Of a stretch of DNA of 47,718 nt, positions 18,036 through 26,695 are shown one piece after another. The DNA is taken from positions 37,549 through 85,266 of the forward strand of contig DEHX01000004.1 in NCBI GenBank assembly GCA_002352145.1. Direction: 5' to 3'. Numbering within the stretch: the stretch's first letter is position 1; every line of letters begins with the position of its first letter. The notes under the pieces are model-generated. The model made no database searches, had not been told where the DNA came from, and saw only the letters and a program-made list of their open reading frames with translations. Made by a program: the position numbers and the translations under genes. The DNA comes from Chitinophagaceae bacterium UBA2789. GTDB lineage: Bacteria; Bacteroidota; Bacteroidia; Chitinophagales; Chitinophagaceae.

Positions 18036-20786
18036 ATGAGATTGTTTCTGTTGGTCCTCGGCCTTATCCTTATTTCTCCTGCTTCTTTAGTGGCACAAAC
18101 CTCCCCTAAACTGATAACTACGGTAGAAGGAGTAAAAGAATATGAATTAAAGAACGGTTTGCGGGTATTGCTTATTCCCGATGAATCGCAAACGAACATA
18201 GTTGTCAATATTGTATATAAAGTGGGATCCCGGCATGAAGGATACGGAGAAAGCGGCATGGCCCACCTGCTGGAGCATATGTTGTTCAAGCAATGCAAAA
18301 AGTTCACTGATATTAAAAAAGCGATAGCTGACAAAGGTGCTACTGCCAACGGTACTACCTGGTATGACCGTACCAACTACTATGAAATATTATCTGCTTC
18401 GGACGAGAACCTTCGCTGGGCATTGGATATGGAAGCAGACCGGATGGTAAACTCTAAAATTCTGCCGGAGGAACTGGCTAAAGAATTCAGTGTGGTTAGA
18501 AATGAATTTGAAATAGGTGAAAACTACCCCGGTTCTGTATTGAATGAAAGAGTGCTCTCCAGTATGTACTTGTGGCACAACTATGGAAAATCAACAATAG
18601 GCAGCAAGGAAGATATTGAAAGGGTAAAAGCAGATAATCTCCGGGCTTTTTATAAGAAGTACTATCAACCGGATAATGCAGTGTTGATCATTGCCGGAAA
18701 ATTTGAAGAGAAAAAGGCATTGCAATATATACAGCAGTATTTTTCTCCTATTCCCAAACCTACAAGGGTGCTGCAGCCAACATATACGGTAGAGCCTCCA
18801 CAGGATGGTGAACGAAAAGTGGAGCTAAAGCGCAATGGCGATATTCAGTACATCGGTATGGGCTATCATACACCGGCTGTTGCAGATAAGGATTACCCGG
18901 CCAATGACGCCTTGTTGCAAATACTTACCAACGATCCTTCAGGGATACTATACAAAAAGCTGGTGGAAACTAAAATGGCATCAAAGCTTTATGCTTATGC
19001 TCAAACCCTGCATGATCCGGGTTTTTCTTATTTCATGGTGGAAGTGCCGATGGATAAAAACCTTGACAGCGCCAAACAGGTATTGCTATCAACTATGGAT
19101 GACCTTTCTTCTATCAGCTTGACAGAAGAAGACCTTAACCGTGCCCGGAATACTATTCTTAAATACGTAGAAGATGCTACCAGTAAAACAACAGACTTTG
19201 CGATAGCCCTTACAGAGTTTGTAGGTGCAGGCGACTGGCGGCTATGGTACCTGTACCGTGACCGTATTGAGAAACTAACATTGGATGATGTAAAAGCAGT
19301 TGCCAAAAAATATTACAAACCATCCAACCGTACTTATGGCGTATTTATCCCTGACAAGAACCCGGAGAGGGTAGTGGTGGCTGAAACCCCGGACATTCAG
19401 AAATTGCTCAATGGCTATAAAGGAAAAGAGGCCGTGGCACAGAAAGAGAATTTTGAAAATACTATTGAAAATATAAAGCGAAATACAGAGTACGGCACTT
19501 TACCAAACGGGGCCAAATATGCCTTGCTGGAAAAGCCAACTAAAGGTGATAAGATCAATGCTTCGATGATATTGCGGTTTGGTGACGAAAATGGCCTGGC
19601 CGGAAAATCAGAAATCGGAGCAATACTGGCTTCTTTATTGAAAACAGGAACAACGAATCGTACCAAAAAGCAAATCAGTGATGAACTGGACAAAATCAAA
19701 ACTGATATTTCTTTTGCAGGCGGGGCAGGTACATTGACCATTACGATGAACACCGATAAGCAGAATCTTCCTGCAGCCCTCAGTTTACTGGAAGATATGC
19801 TGATGAATCCCCGGTTTGATTCCAGCGAATTTGAGAAGATTGTAATTGACAGGAAGGCTAATTATGAAACGAACAAGAGCGACCCACAGACAATTGCCGG
19901 GGAAAGACTAGGTAAACTTATTACAAACTATCCTAAAGGACATCCCTACTATGCTGCCACAACCGAGGAAGCACTCGAAGATCTTTCGAAAGTAAAACTC
20001 AGCGATGTAAGAAAATATTACAGTGATTTTTATGGTGCCAATAACTCGGTTTCATCTTTTGTTGGTCAATTGGATAAGAAAAAAATCAGTGGCTTCCTCG
20101 AGAATACTTTTGGTGAATGGAACAGCAAGTCAGCATATAAAGAAGTAGAACCAAAATACTTCGAAAGCAAAAAAACAACTGAAGCTATCAACACTCCTGA
20201 TAAAACCAATGCCATGCTATTTGCTGCTATCAACCTGGATATATCCCGCAAACACCCGGATTATCCTGCCGTGGTAATGGCCAATGAATTATTAGGCGGT
20301 GGCGCTTTTCTTTCTTCCCGGATACCGCAGCGCCTCAGGGAAAATGAAGGTATGAGCTATGGGGCAGGTAGTTTCCTGGATGTACAATACAAATACAATA
20401 CGGGCAATTGGGGCATTTATGCATTTTTCAATCCTTCGTATAAAGGAAGACTGGATTCCGCCTTGCACCAGGAAGTGGATAAGGCAATAAAGTCTGGCTT
20501 TACACAAGATGAATTGAGTAAATCGATAAAAAGCTGGGAAGAGCAAAACAGAACATCTTTGGGTGATAATGGTAACCTTGCCGGTATCATCCGTTCTTTT
20601 TTACAAAATGACAGGGACTTGCTTCAATACACCGAATTCGAGAACAAGATCAAAGCACTAAAGCTGGATGCGGTTAATAATGCACTCAGAAAGTATTTTG
20701 ATAAATCAAAATTGGTCATGGTATACGGAGGTGATTTCGAAAAAGGTAAGGCTACCGATGGAAAGGCCGAAAAGAAAGGCTTCTGA
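18036..20786 (+). CDS. Periplasmic M16 family zinc metalloprotease
   Basis: 916 residues, two fused pitrilysin halves, as in PqqL-like proteins. Signal peptide about 1-21 (ending LVAQ). The first half carries the inverted zinc motif HLLEH (H77, E80, H81) plus the distal glutamate region FSVVRNEFE, so it should be catalytic. The second half (from about 480) lacks HxxEH, as usual for the non-catalytic M16 half. Such enzymes degrade peptides in a closed chamber. It sits between two paralogous T9SS adhesin genes on the same strand; the downstream one begins 29 bases after its stop and is probably cotranscribed. Confidence 0.92.
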   Translation: MRLFLLVLGLILISPASLVAQTSPKLITTVEGVKEYELKNGLRVLLIPDESQTNIVVNIVYKVGSRHEGYGESGMAHLLEHMLFKQCKKFTDIKKAIADKGATANGTTWYDRTNYYEILSASDENLRWALDMEADRMVNSKILPEELAKEFSVVRNEFEIGENYPGSVLNERVLSSMYLWHNYGKSTIGSKEDIERVKADNLRAFYKKYYQPDNAVLIIAGKFEEKKALQYIQQYFSPIPKPTRVLQPTYTVEPPQDGERKVELKRNGDIQYIGMGYHTPAVADKDYPANDALLQILTNDPSGILYKKLVETKMASKLYAYAQTLHDPGFSYFMVEVPMDKNLDSAKQVLLSTMDDLSSISLTEEDLNRARNTILKYVEDATSKTTDFAIALTEFVGAGDWRLWYLYRDRIEKLTLDDVKAVAKKYYKPSNRTYGVFIPDKNPERVVVAETPDIQKLLNGYKGKEAVAQKENFENTIENIKRNTEYGTLPNGAKYALLEKPTKGDKINASMILRFGDENGLAGKSEIGAILASLLKTGTTNRTKKQISDELDKIKTDISFAGGAGTLTITMNTDKQNLPAALSLLEDMLMNPRFDSSEFEKIVIDRKANYETNKSDPQTIAGERLGKLITNYPKGHPYYAATTEEALEDLSKVKLSDVRKYYSDFYGANNSVSSFVGQLDKKKISGFLENTFGEWNSKSAYKEVEPKYFESKKTTEAINTPDKTNAMLFAAINLDISRKHPDYPAVVMANELLGGGAFLSSRIPQRLRENEGMSYGAGSFLDVQYKYNTGNWGIYAFFNPSYKGRLDSALHQEVDKAIKSGFTQDELSKSIKSWEEQNRTSLGDNGNLAGIIRSFLQNDRDLLQYTEFENKIKALKLDAVNNALRKYFDKSKLVMVYGGDFEKGKATDGKAEKKGF

Positions 20787-20815
20787 TTCATGAGATAAAG
20801 GCTGCTGAATAATGT

Positions 20816-22774
20816 ATGCAGGCTTACAGCAAACATATACTGTTATCGCTTCTGGCTGCGGTCAATTCGCTGGCAGTATTTTGTCAGGGTTCTCAGTGTC
20901 CCTCAAATATTGATTTTGAAACGGGTGATTTAAATAACTGGGAATGTAAGACCGGAAGGGTAGAAAGTATTGCAGGTGTCAATACGGTAACATGGGAGAG
21001 CAGTGGTGTTAACCCGCTAAATCACCAAATCATTCCAAGGGCTACGGCAGGGCTTGATCCCTATGGAAATTTCTCACAGGCTTCACCGAATGGCAGTGCC
21101 TATAGCGTACAATTGGGCAACAACTATTTTCAGAATATAAGCGCTGAAGGCATGTTTTATACCTTCAGTATTCCCGATACAGCAACTTTATTTTCTATTC
21201 TTTTTTATTATGCTGTGGTTTTTCAGGATCCTCAGCACAATCCGGATGAACAACCCCGCTTCAGGGCAAGGGTATATAATGTAACCGACAATGAAGTGAT
21301 CAATTGTGCCAATTTTGATTTTACAGCTTCAGCTTCCTTGCCCGGCTTCACTGTTTCTACTGTAGATCCAACTGTTATTTATAAAGACTGGACGCCTGTT
21401 ACAATTAACCTGTCTGGTTTGGCTGGTAAAACGATTCGACTTGAGTTTATCACCAGTGACTGCACATTCAGGGGGCATTTTGGATACGCCTATATTGATG
21501 TGAGCGGTTCATGCGGTGGCGCTGTTACCGGAAGTGAGGTTTGTGCGGATGCGGATGAAGTGACCCTGTTGGCTCCTTATGGATTTCAAACGTATAGCTG
21601 GTATGCAGATCAAACATTTTCGACAGTACTATCTTCTTCGCAGGCACTAACGCTTAGTCCTGTACCACCTGCCGGCACTTCCTTTCCGGTAGTTGTTGGT
21701 CCTTATCCCGGATTTGGTTGCCCGGATACTGTAGTTGCGGTATTAAAAACTGTTACTCTCCCGGTGGCAAACGCTGGTATTGATGTAACCACCTGCAAGA
21801 ACCAGTTTGCACAGTTAGGAACAAATCCTTTGGAAGGGTACGGATATTCATGGACACCACCTTCGCTTTTGGTAAATCCAACCGCAGCCAATCCGGTTAC
21901 GATACTGAATTTGCCGGATACAACTTCATTTTATCTTGCTGTAATGGATAGTATGACCGGATGCAGGAATTATGATTCGGTGAATGTGAACCCTGTGATG
22001 ATTGATACGGCTATGCTGGTTTTGGGAAGAACTTCTTTTTGTGCTAATGAGCCAGTTAACGCATCTTTTCAACTTTTAACGAATGAAGGAAGTTTTCAGT
22101 GGTTTGAAAACAATAATGCAGTTAGCGGTGCCACCTTTGCAGTTTTCAATCCAAACCCGGCTATTACAAGTATTTACCAGGCAGAAATCAGGAAAGATAT
22201 TTGTACAGATCGATCACGGCAGGTAATCATTACAAAGCTGCCTGTGCCCGCTGCAGGATTTTCTATATCTCCGGCCGAGCAATGCCTGAACGGGCCGGTG
22301 TTAATTTCCAACAGCAGTTTGGAGCCACCGGGAGTAAATACAAATTATGTATGGGAGATTAGTGATGGAAGAAGTTTTACTAACAAAGACCTTGCAATTA
22401 CGTTCAGTACTCCCGGCAGAAAAAATATTTTATTGATAGCCACATCTGCTGATGGATGCTGGGATACGGCTGCGCAGTATTTCCAGGTGCTTGACCGATG
22501 TGGTGTTTTTGTGCCTACTGCGTTTACACCTGGTGATGATGGCAAGAATGATTTCTTCCGTCCTTATTTTTTAGGAGCCTATAGGCTAAAACGGTTTGCC
22601 GTTTATGAAAGAAATGGATCTTTGGTATTTGAAACAAAGACTATTGGAGATGGATGGGACGGACGCATCAAAGGGAAAATGCTGACAACCTCCGTATTAG
22701 TGTGGATGCTGGAATACGAGGATGATAACGGAAAAGTTGTCTTTCAAAAAGGAACAGTTACTTTGATTCGCTAG
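20816..22774 (+). CDS. T9SS-exported adhesin with gliding-motility C-terminal domain (short paralogue)
   Basis: 652 residues. It has a signal peptide ending FCQG, the same lectin-like N-terminal domain as the 979-residue protein (matching CPSNIDFETGDLNNW, EEQPRFRAR/DEQPRFRAR, WTPVTINLSGLAGK, PYPGFGC), one NAGID Ig-like repeat instead of two, a PKD-like segment (about 475-550), and the type B sorting domain (FVPTAFTPGDDGKNDFFRP ... GDGWDGRIKG). The order is the same and only internal repeats differ, so the pair arose by duplication and repeat loss or gain. Probably displayed at the cell surface. Its 3' end faces gldA with a 6-base gap. Confidence 0.88.
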   Translation: MQAYSKHILLSLLAAVNSLAVFCQGSQCPSNIDFETGDLNNWECKTGRVESIAGVNTVTWESSGVNPLNHQIIPRATAGLDPYGNFSQASPNGSAYSVQLGNNYFQNISAEGMFYTFSIPDTATLFSILFYYAVVFQDPQHNPDEQPRFRARVYNVTDNEVINCANFDFTASASLPGFTVSTVDPTVIYKDWTPVTINLSGLAGKTIRLEFITSDCTFRGHFGYAYIDVSGSCGGAVTGSEVCADADEVTLLAPYGFQTYSWYADQTFSTVLSSSQALTLSPVPPAGTSFPVVVGPYPGFGCPDTVVAVLKTVTLPVANAGIDVTTCKNQFAQLGTNPLEGYGYSWTPPSLLVNPTAANPVTILNLPDTTSFYLAVMDSMTGCRNYDSVNVNPVMIDTAMLVLGRTSFCANEPVNASFQLLTNEGSFQWFENNNAVSGATFAVFNPNPAITSIYQAEIRKDICTDRSRQVIITKLPVPAAGFSISPAEQCLNGPVLISNSSLEPPGVNTNYVWEISDGRSFTNKDLAITFSTPGRKNILLIATSADGCWDTAAQYFQVLDRCGVFVPTAFTPGDDGKNDFFRPYFLGAYRLKRFAVYERNGSLVFETKTIGDGWDGRIKGKMLTTSVLVWMLEYEDDNGKVVFQKGTVTLIR

Positions 22775-22780
22775 GAATAG

Positions 22781-23689
22781 TTAGTTGTGTGTCAAAGACC
22801 GGAACACATCTTCGAGGCTGCGGCTTTCACTTTGCAATGAAAGAATATTGAGCTGCTGTTGTAATGCCAGTTCAAGGATTTGCTTCCGAACTGCCTCGGG
22901 ATCGGATGTATGCAACTTGAACAAATTATGTTCTGCTTCCTCAATTTTTGATACCTGCTTCATTCCGGTTAACCGGTTCTTATCAATTGCTTCCTTAAAC
23001 TGTACTATTACAATATGACTCTCCTTATTGCTCTTTTGCAGGTTACTAAGTTTGTCATCAGCCACAATCTGACCTTTGTTAATAATAATGACCCTGTCGC
23101 AAATAGCTTCTACTTCCTGCAGGATATGTGAGGAGAATAATACTGTTTTATTCTGTCCTTGTTTTTTTATTACTTCCCTGATTTCTATTATCTGGTTAGG
23201 GTCAAGTCCTGAGGTTGGCTCATCCAGGATCAATACTTCCGGGTCATGAATAAGAGCAGCCGCCAGGCCTACCCGTTGTTTATACCCTTTGGAAAGCTGC
23301 CCGATCTTCTTTTTTGATTCAACGGTGAGGCCGACAGTATCTATAACATTTTCGATTTTTGATTTTGGATCTTTGATTGCATGTACTTCGGCAACAAAAC
23401 CTAAATATTCACGAACATACATATCATAATACAAGGCATTCAATTCCGGCAGGTAGCCGATTTTCTTTTTTGTTTCAAGGGGCTGTTCAGCCACATTAAT
23501 ACCGCACACAAAAGCTTCTCCTCCAGTCTGCTGAAGATAACCGGTTATGATCTTCATGGTAGTGGATTTACCGGCCCCGTTTGGCCCCAGGAAACCAACG
23601 ATCTCTCCTTTATTGATCTTAAATGAAATATTATTGACCGCTTTTTGTTCCCCGTATTCTTTCAGCAGGTTGTTGACTTCGATTGACAT
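22781..23689 (-). CDS. gldA: ABC transporter ATP-binding protein, GldA-like
   Basis: 302 residues. ABC ATPase with Walker A GPNGAGKST (about 35-43), Q-loop in IGYLPELN, signature LSKGYKQR (about 134-141), Walker B VLILDEPTSGLD, and the H-loop SSHIL, all intact. The C-terminal region (about 215-302) with SLEDVFRSLT is typical of GldA/CcmA-type subunits. In Flavobacterium johnsoniae GldA works with GldF and GldG in gliding; no gldF/gldG is in this window, so the symbol rests on sequence resemblance. A TAACTTTG box sits 4 bases before the ATG. Confidence 0.82.
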   Translation of the reverse strand: MSIEVNNLLKEYGEQKAVNNISFKINKGEIVGFLGPNGAGKSTTMKIITGYLQQTGGEAFVCGINVAEQPLETKKKIGYLPELNALYYDMYVREYLGFVAEVHAIKDPKSKIENVIDTVGLTVESKKKIGQLSKGYKQRVGLAAALIHDPEVLILDEPTSGLDPNQIIEIREVIKKQGQNKTVLFSSHILQEVEAICDRVIIINKGQIVADDKLSNLQKSNKESHIVIVQFKEAIDKNRLTGMKQVSKIEEAEHNLFKLHTSDPEAVRKQILELALQQQLNILSLQSESRSLEDVFRSLTHN

Positions 23690-23693
23690 GTGA

Positions 23694-23701
23694 CAAAGTT
23701 A
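23694..23701 (-). promoter_or_regulatory. -7 promoter element for gldA
   Basis: TAACTTTG on the minus strand matches TAnnTTTG exactly and ends 4 bases before the ATG, implying a leaderless or almost leaderless message. Confidence 0.45.
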
Positions 23702-23748
23702 TATGCCTTGCAGGGGAAATCGAATAAAATGTTGGTAAAGCGAACTCA

Positions 23749-24663
23749 TTATCCAGGTTGTTTTTTCCCTTTCCAAAAAATGGAAGTTAAAAGAATAACG
23801 GCAATCACTGCAAGCGATGCCACAACTGGTATTTTATATATATCCACTGCCAGCATCTTAAGCCCGATAAAAATTAGAATTAAGGCAAGGCCATAACGCA
23901 GGTAGGGGAACCGGGTAATAATACCTTCGAGTGCAAAATAAAGAGAACGGAGACCAAGGATAGCAAATACATTCGAAGTATATACGATAAAGGGATCTTT
24001 CGTGATAGCAAAAATGGCTGGGATAGAATCAACAGCAAAGATCAGGTCGGTAAATTCTACGGACAGCAAACAAAGAAATAATGGCGTGGCAAGTTTTTGC
24101 CCGTTAATGCGTACAAAGAAATTTTTGCCATGATAATCGCTGGTCACTTTCCCTTTTTTCACAAACCACCTTACCAGCGGATTGTCTTCCGGGTGCATAT
24201 CCTCTGTTTTTTTATTTAGCATTTTATAGCCGGTAAACACCAGGAAGGCTCCAAAAACATAAATGATCCAGTGAAACTTTTCAATTAATACTGCCCCTGC
24301 TGCTATGAAACCGGCACGCATCAATAAGGCACCCAGTACGCCCCAGAACAATACCCGGTGGCGGTATTGTTCCGGAACCTTGAAAAAAGAAAACAGCAGT
24401 ACAAATACAAAAATATTATCAACACTGAGCGATTTTTCAATAAGATAACCCGTCAGAAATTCAAGTGCTTTGTCTTTGCCCTGGTCATAATAGATCCAGC
24501 CGTTGAAAATAAGAGCCAATGTTACCCAAACGACCGACCAGCTGATCGCTTCTTTGAATGTTACTTTCTGTTCTTTCCTGTTAAAGACACCAAGATCAAG
24601 CGCCAGCATCAATAACACAAATACATTAAACCCTATCCATAACCAGGTGTTGGCCATAATCAT
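23749..24663 (-). CDS. TerC family integral membrane protein
   Basis: 304 residues with about nine hydrophobic segments. The family motifs are clear: LFLCLLSVEFTDLIFAVDSIPAIFAIT, with the acidic pair typical of TerC/Alx proteins, and an earlier SLSVDNIFVFVLLFSFF repeat of the same motif. TerC/Alx proteins are linked to Mn2+ efflux or metalation of secreted proteins and to tellurite resistance. The gene begins 2 bases after the stop of the zinc-ribbon gene and is very probably translationally coupled in a tetR-sbtA-zf-terC operon. Confidence 0.9.
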   Translation of the reverse strand: MIMANTWLWIGFNVFVLLMLALDLGVFNRKEQKVTFKEAISWSVVWVTLALIFNGWIYYDQGKDKALEFLTGYLIEKSLSVDNIFVFVLLFSFFKVPEQYRHRVLFWGVLGALLMRAGFIAAGAVLIEKFHWIIYVFGAFLVFTGYKMLNKKTEDMHPEDNPLVRWFVKKGKVTSDYHGKNFFVRINGQKLATPLFLCLLSVEFTDLIFAVDSIPAIFAITKDPFIVYTSNVFAILGLRSLYFALEGIITRFPYLRYGLALILIFIGLKMLAVDIYKIPVVASLAVIAVILLTSIFWKGKKQPG

Positions 24664-24665
24664 TT

Positions 24666-24932
24666 TTATCCGAAGTCAAATAAATCTCCAAGGAAACCAC
24701 CTTTTCTGCGGCCACCTTTCCGGTTAAAATCATTGTCGTCATCATCATCGTCATCATCCCATTGTTTTTTGCTCTTTGAGGTGTTTCCCGGCTGCTCACC
24801 TGCGGCTCTTTCTATTATTTTATCTAATTCACCTTTATCCAGCCAAACACCTCGGCATTTTGGACAGTAATCAATTTCAACGCCCTGGCGTTCTGTCATC
24901 ACTAAAGTTTCATTACAAGAAGGACATTTCAT
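24666..24932 (-). CDS. Zinc-ribbon protein (TFIIB-like), 88 aa
   Basis: The N-terminus has two CxxC pairs, CPSC (C3, C6) and CPKC (C23, C26), forming a zf-TFIIB ribbon with the family sequence CRGVWLDKGELDKI. A flexible region follows with a run of eight Asp and then a basic, glycine-rich tail ending GDLFDFG. Function unknown; the family is found near transporters and metal-related genes. Thirteen bases separate it from sbtA upstream and 2 bases from terC downstream. Confidence 0.88.
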   Translation of the reverse strand: MKCPSCNETLVMTERQGVEIDYCPKCRGVWLDKGELDKIIERAAGEQPGNTSKSKKQWDDDDDDDDNDFNRKGGRRKGGFLGDLFDFG

Positions 24933-24945
24933 ATGCTTTCAAATT

Positions 24946-25905
24946 TTATAAAACTGACAATAATCCATAATATAACGGAATTCCGACTACAATGTTGAAT
25001 GGAAATGTTATAGCCAAAGCCATTGGTATATAATACCCCGGGTCTGCCTGAGGAACAGCAAGACGAAGCGCTGCCGGAACGGCAATGTAGGATGCGCTGG
25101 ATGCAAGAATGGCAATCAGGAATGCATTCCCGTCATGTACTCCAAGGCTGTGTGCAAAAAATATAGCCAGGCAGGCATTGAATACAGGCAGCAGAATCCC
25201 GAATAAAGCAAGAAACAGACCACCGTTGTTAAATGCTTTTATTCTATTTGTAGCTGTAATACCCATATCCAGTAAAAAAACAGCAAGGAAGCCCTTGAAG
25301 ATATCACTGGTAAAGGGCTTAATACCTTCTGCCTGTTTTTCATCTGCTACTATACCGATGACAAGGCTTCCGAGTATCATCAGGACAGAGCCATTACTAA
25401 ATGCTTCACGGATAATGTGGCTGAAGGGCTGTTGCTGTTTTTCAGAACTGAATTTTCTGATCAGAATCATTCCGATAATAATAGCCGGTGATTCCATGAG
25501 TGCCATGGCAGCCACCATATGTCCGCCGAATTCAACATTCTTATCTGCCAAAAAGCTGCAGGCTGTTACAAATGTAACAGCACTTACAGAGCCATATGTT
25601 GCTGCTATAGCGCCTGCATTATATACGTCTAATTTCCGTCGTAAGATAAAATAACTGTAAACAGGAACGGTAACAGCAAAGAAAATAGCAAGTAGTAGTG
25701 AAATGGCTACTTCCTTGTTAATACCACTGTGCGATAATTCCATACCTCCTTTAAAGCCAATGGAGAAAAGAAGGTAAAGTGAAATGAATTTTGAACTTTG
25801 TACCGGGATCTCAAGATCAGATTTTATCAGAGCTGCAATTACACCTAATAAAAAGAAAAGCAGGGTAGGATTGGTAAGATTACTTAGGATGAGATTATAA
25901 TCCAT
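24946..25905 (-). CDS. sbtA: Sodium-dependent bicarbonate transporter, SbtA family
   Basis: 319 residues, about ten membrane segments, matching the SbtA (formerly DUF897) fold. Recognisable parts: an N-terminal LTNPTLLFFLLGVIAALIKSDLEIP, the SIGFKGG segment, an AATYGSVSAVTFVTA crossover region, and the C-terminal ASSASYIAVPAALRLAVPQADPGYYIPMALAITFPFN. SbtA imports HCO3- with Na+ in cyanobacteria (established for Synechocystis; transport by this homologue is inferred). No SbtB (PII-like regulator) gene is in the window. It begins 11 bases after tetR, so the two are almost certainly cotranscribed. Confidence 0.9.
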   Translation of the reverse strand: MDYNLILSNLTNPTLLFFLLGVIAALIKSDLEIPVQSSKFISLYLLFSIGFKGGMELSHSGINKEVAISLLLAIFFAVTVPVYSYFILRRKLDVYNAGAIAATYGSVSAVTFVTACSFLADKNVEFGGHMVAAMALMESPAIIIGMILIRKFSSEKQQQPFSHIIREAFSNGSVLMILGSLVIGIVADEKQAEGIKPFTSDIFKGFLAVFLLDMGITATNRIKAFNNGGLFLALFGILLPVFNACLAIFFAHSLGVHDGNAFLIAILASSASYIAVPAALRLAVPQADPGYYIPMALAITFPFNIVVGIPLYYGLLSVL

Positions 25906-25916
25906 CTGGCTTTTCT

Positions 25917-26591
25917 TTATTTTTTTAAACTATCAAAAACCAACTGGTATAAGAACTGGTAAAGCCGCTCTTCACTTTTATCCTCTCCAAAATCTGTGAG
26001 AGAAGGAAGGTTATTCATAAAAAAACGCTGGTAATGCGCCATTTCCAGTAATGTACTCGATAAAGAACGGGGAAACTTATACCTGGGATTAAACTCAGCA
26101 ATAATGTTGGCAATTCTTCCACACAGATCCTTGTAGGGTTTAAAGAGCCTGTCTTTATTGTCTTTACTGACATGTTTCGTCAAATATGCTTTTGACCCTT
26201 CCCAAACGGCTACTTCGTACACAAGTTTTTCATCTATGTAGTCAGTACTAAAATCATCAGTAACCGGCTTAGCCAATAATTCTATTATTTTTTTTAGCCT
26301 GTTTTCCGGGTTTGCGAGGTTTTGCGTATAGAATACTACTTTGTATTCCAGGTAGCTCCAGTACCAGGCAACTATATATATTAGTAATCGGTGTTTGTTT
26401 TCAAAATACCGGTAAATGCTGGCTTCTGTAGTGCCAATACGTTGGGCCAGTTTTTTAAATGTAAAGTCTTCGAAACCTTTCTCCCGGATCATTACCACAC
26501 TATATTTAATAATATTTCTGCCCAGTTCGGATAACTCCGGGTTTCGCAGAAATAATTTTTCATTCATTTTTATCTGAACTGCGAGTTCCAT
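25917..26591 (-). CDS. TetR/AcrR family transcriptional regulator
   Basis: 224 residues. N-terminal TetR helix-turn-helix at about residues 40-75 (FTFKKLAQRIGTTEASIYRYFENKHRLL), C-terminal ligand-binding helical domain of no recognised type. First gene of the sbtA operon and divergent from icd. The gap contains four copies of a TACTATT/AATAGTA half-site covering both promoters, which I take as its operator. A TTG lies six codons upstream and another ATG eight codons downstream; I chose the ATG at 26591 because AAGG precedes it at a short distance. Confidence 0.88.
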   Translation of the reverse strand: MELAVQIKMNEKLFLRNPELSELGRNIIKYSVVMIREKGFEDFTFKKLAQRIGTTEASIYRYFENKHRLLIYIVAWYWSYLEYKVVFYTQNLANPENRLKKIIELLAKPVTDDFSTDYIDEKLVYEVAVWEGSKAYLTKHVSKDNKDRLFKPYKDLCGRIANIIAEFNPRYKFPRSLSSTLLEMAHYQRFFMNNLPSLTDFGEDKSEERLYQFLYQLVFDSLKK

Positions 26592-26606
26592 TTTCCTTAT
26601 TTCGGA

Positions 26607-26614
26607 CAAAAGTA
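26607..26614 (-). promoter_or_regulatory. -7 promoter element for the tetR-sbtA operon
   Basis: TACTTTTG on the minus strand matches TAnnTTTG exactly, 15 bases before the tetR ATG. The operator half-sites at 26628-26647 fall where its -33 region would be. Confidence 0.5.
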
Positions 26615-26626
26615 GGAAAAATAATT

Positions 26627-26676
26627 TTACTATTTTTTATAATAGTAATACTATTATTTTAAAATGTATTACTATT
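26627..26676. promoter_or_regulatory. Operator array in the tetR/icd divergent region
   Basis: The 7-mer TACTATT occurs at 26628-26634, 26649-26655 and 26670-26676, and its complement AATAGTA at 26641-26647. The three direct copies are exactly 21 bp apart, two helical turns. The inverted copy pairs with its neighbours to form a 9-1-9 palindrome (26639-26657), an 8-bp repeat TTACTATT/AATAGTAA (26627-26634, 26641-26648) and an 11-bp repeat (26641-26651, 26666-26676). The last copy overlaps the icd -7 box. Probably bound by the adjacent TetR regulator (inference). Confidence 0.75.
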
Positions 26677-26680
26677 TTTG
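26673..26680 (+). promoter_or_regulatory. -7 promoter element for icd-sua5
   Basis: TATTTTTG matches TAnnTTTG exactly, 15 bases before the icd ATG, and shares bases with the fourth operator half-site. Confidence 0.5.
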
Positions 26681-26695
26681 CCCAAAAATAATCTT

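Noticed and set aside
24726..24760. Simple repeat of ATC-type triplets as a microsatellite
   Set aside because: It encodes the Asp run of the zinc-ribbon protein in frame; treated as part of that gene.
25109..25654. 181-codon plus-strand frame opposite sbtA
   Set aside because: The minus-strand SbtA reading has clear family motifs and membrane topology; the plus-strand product does not look like a protein family.
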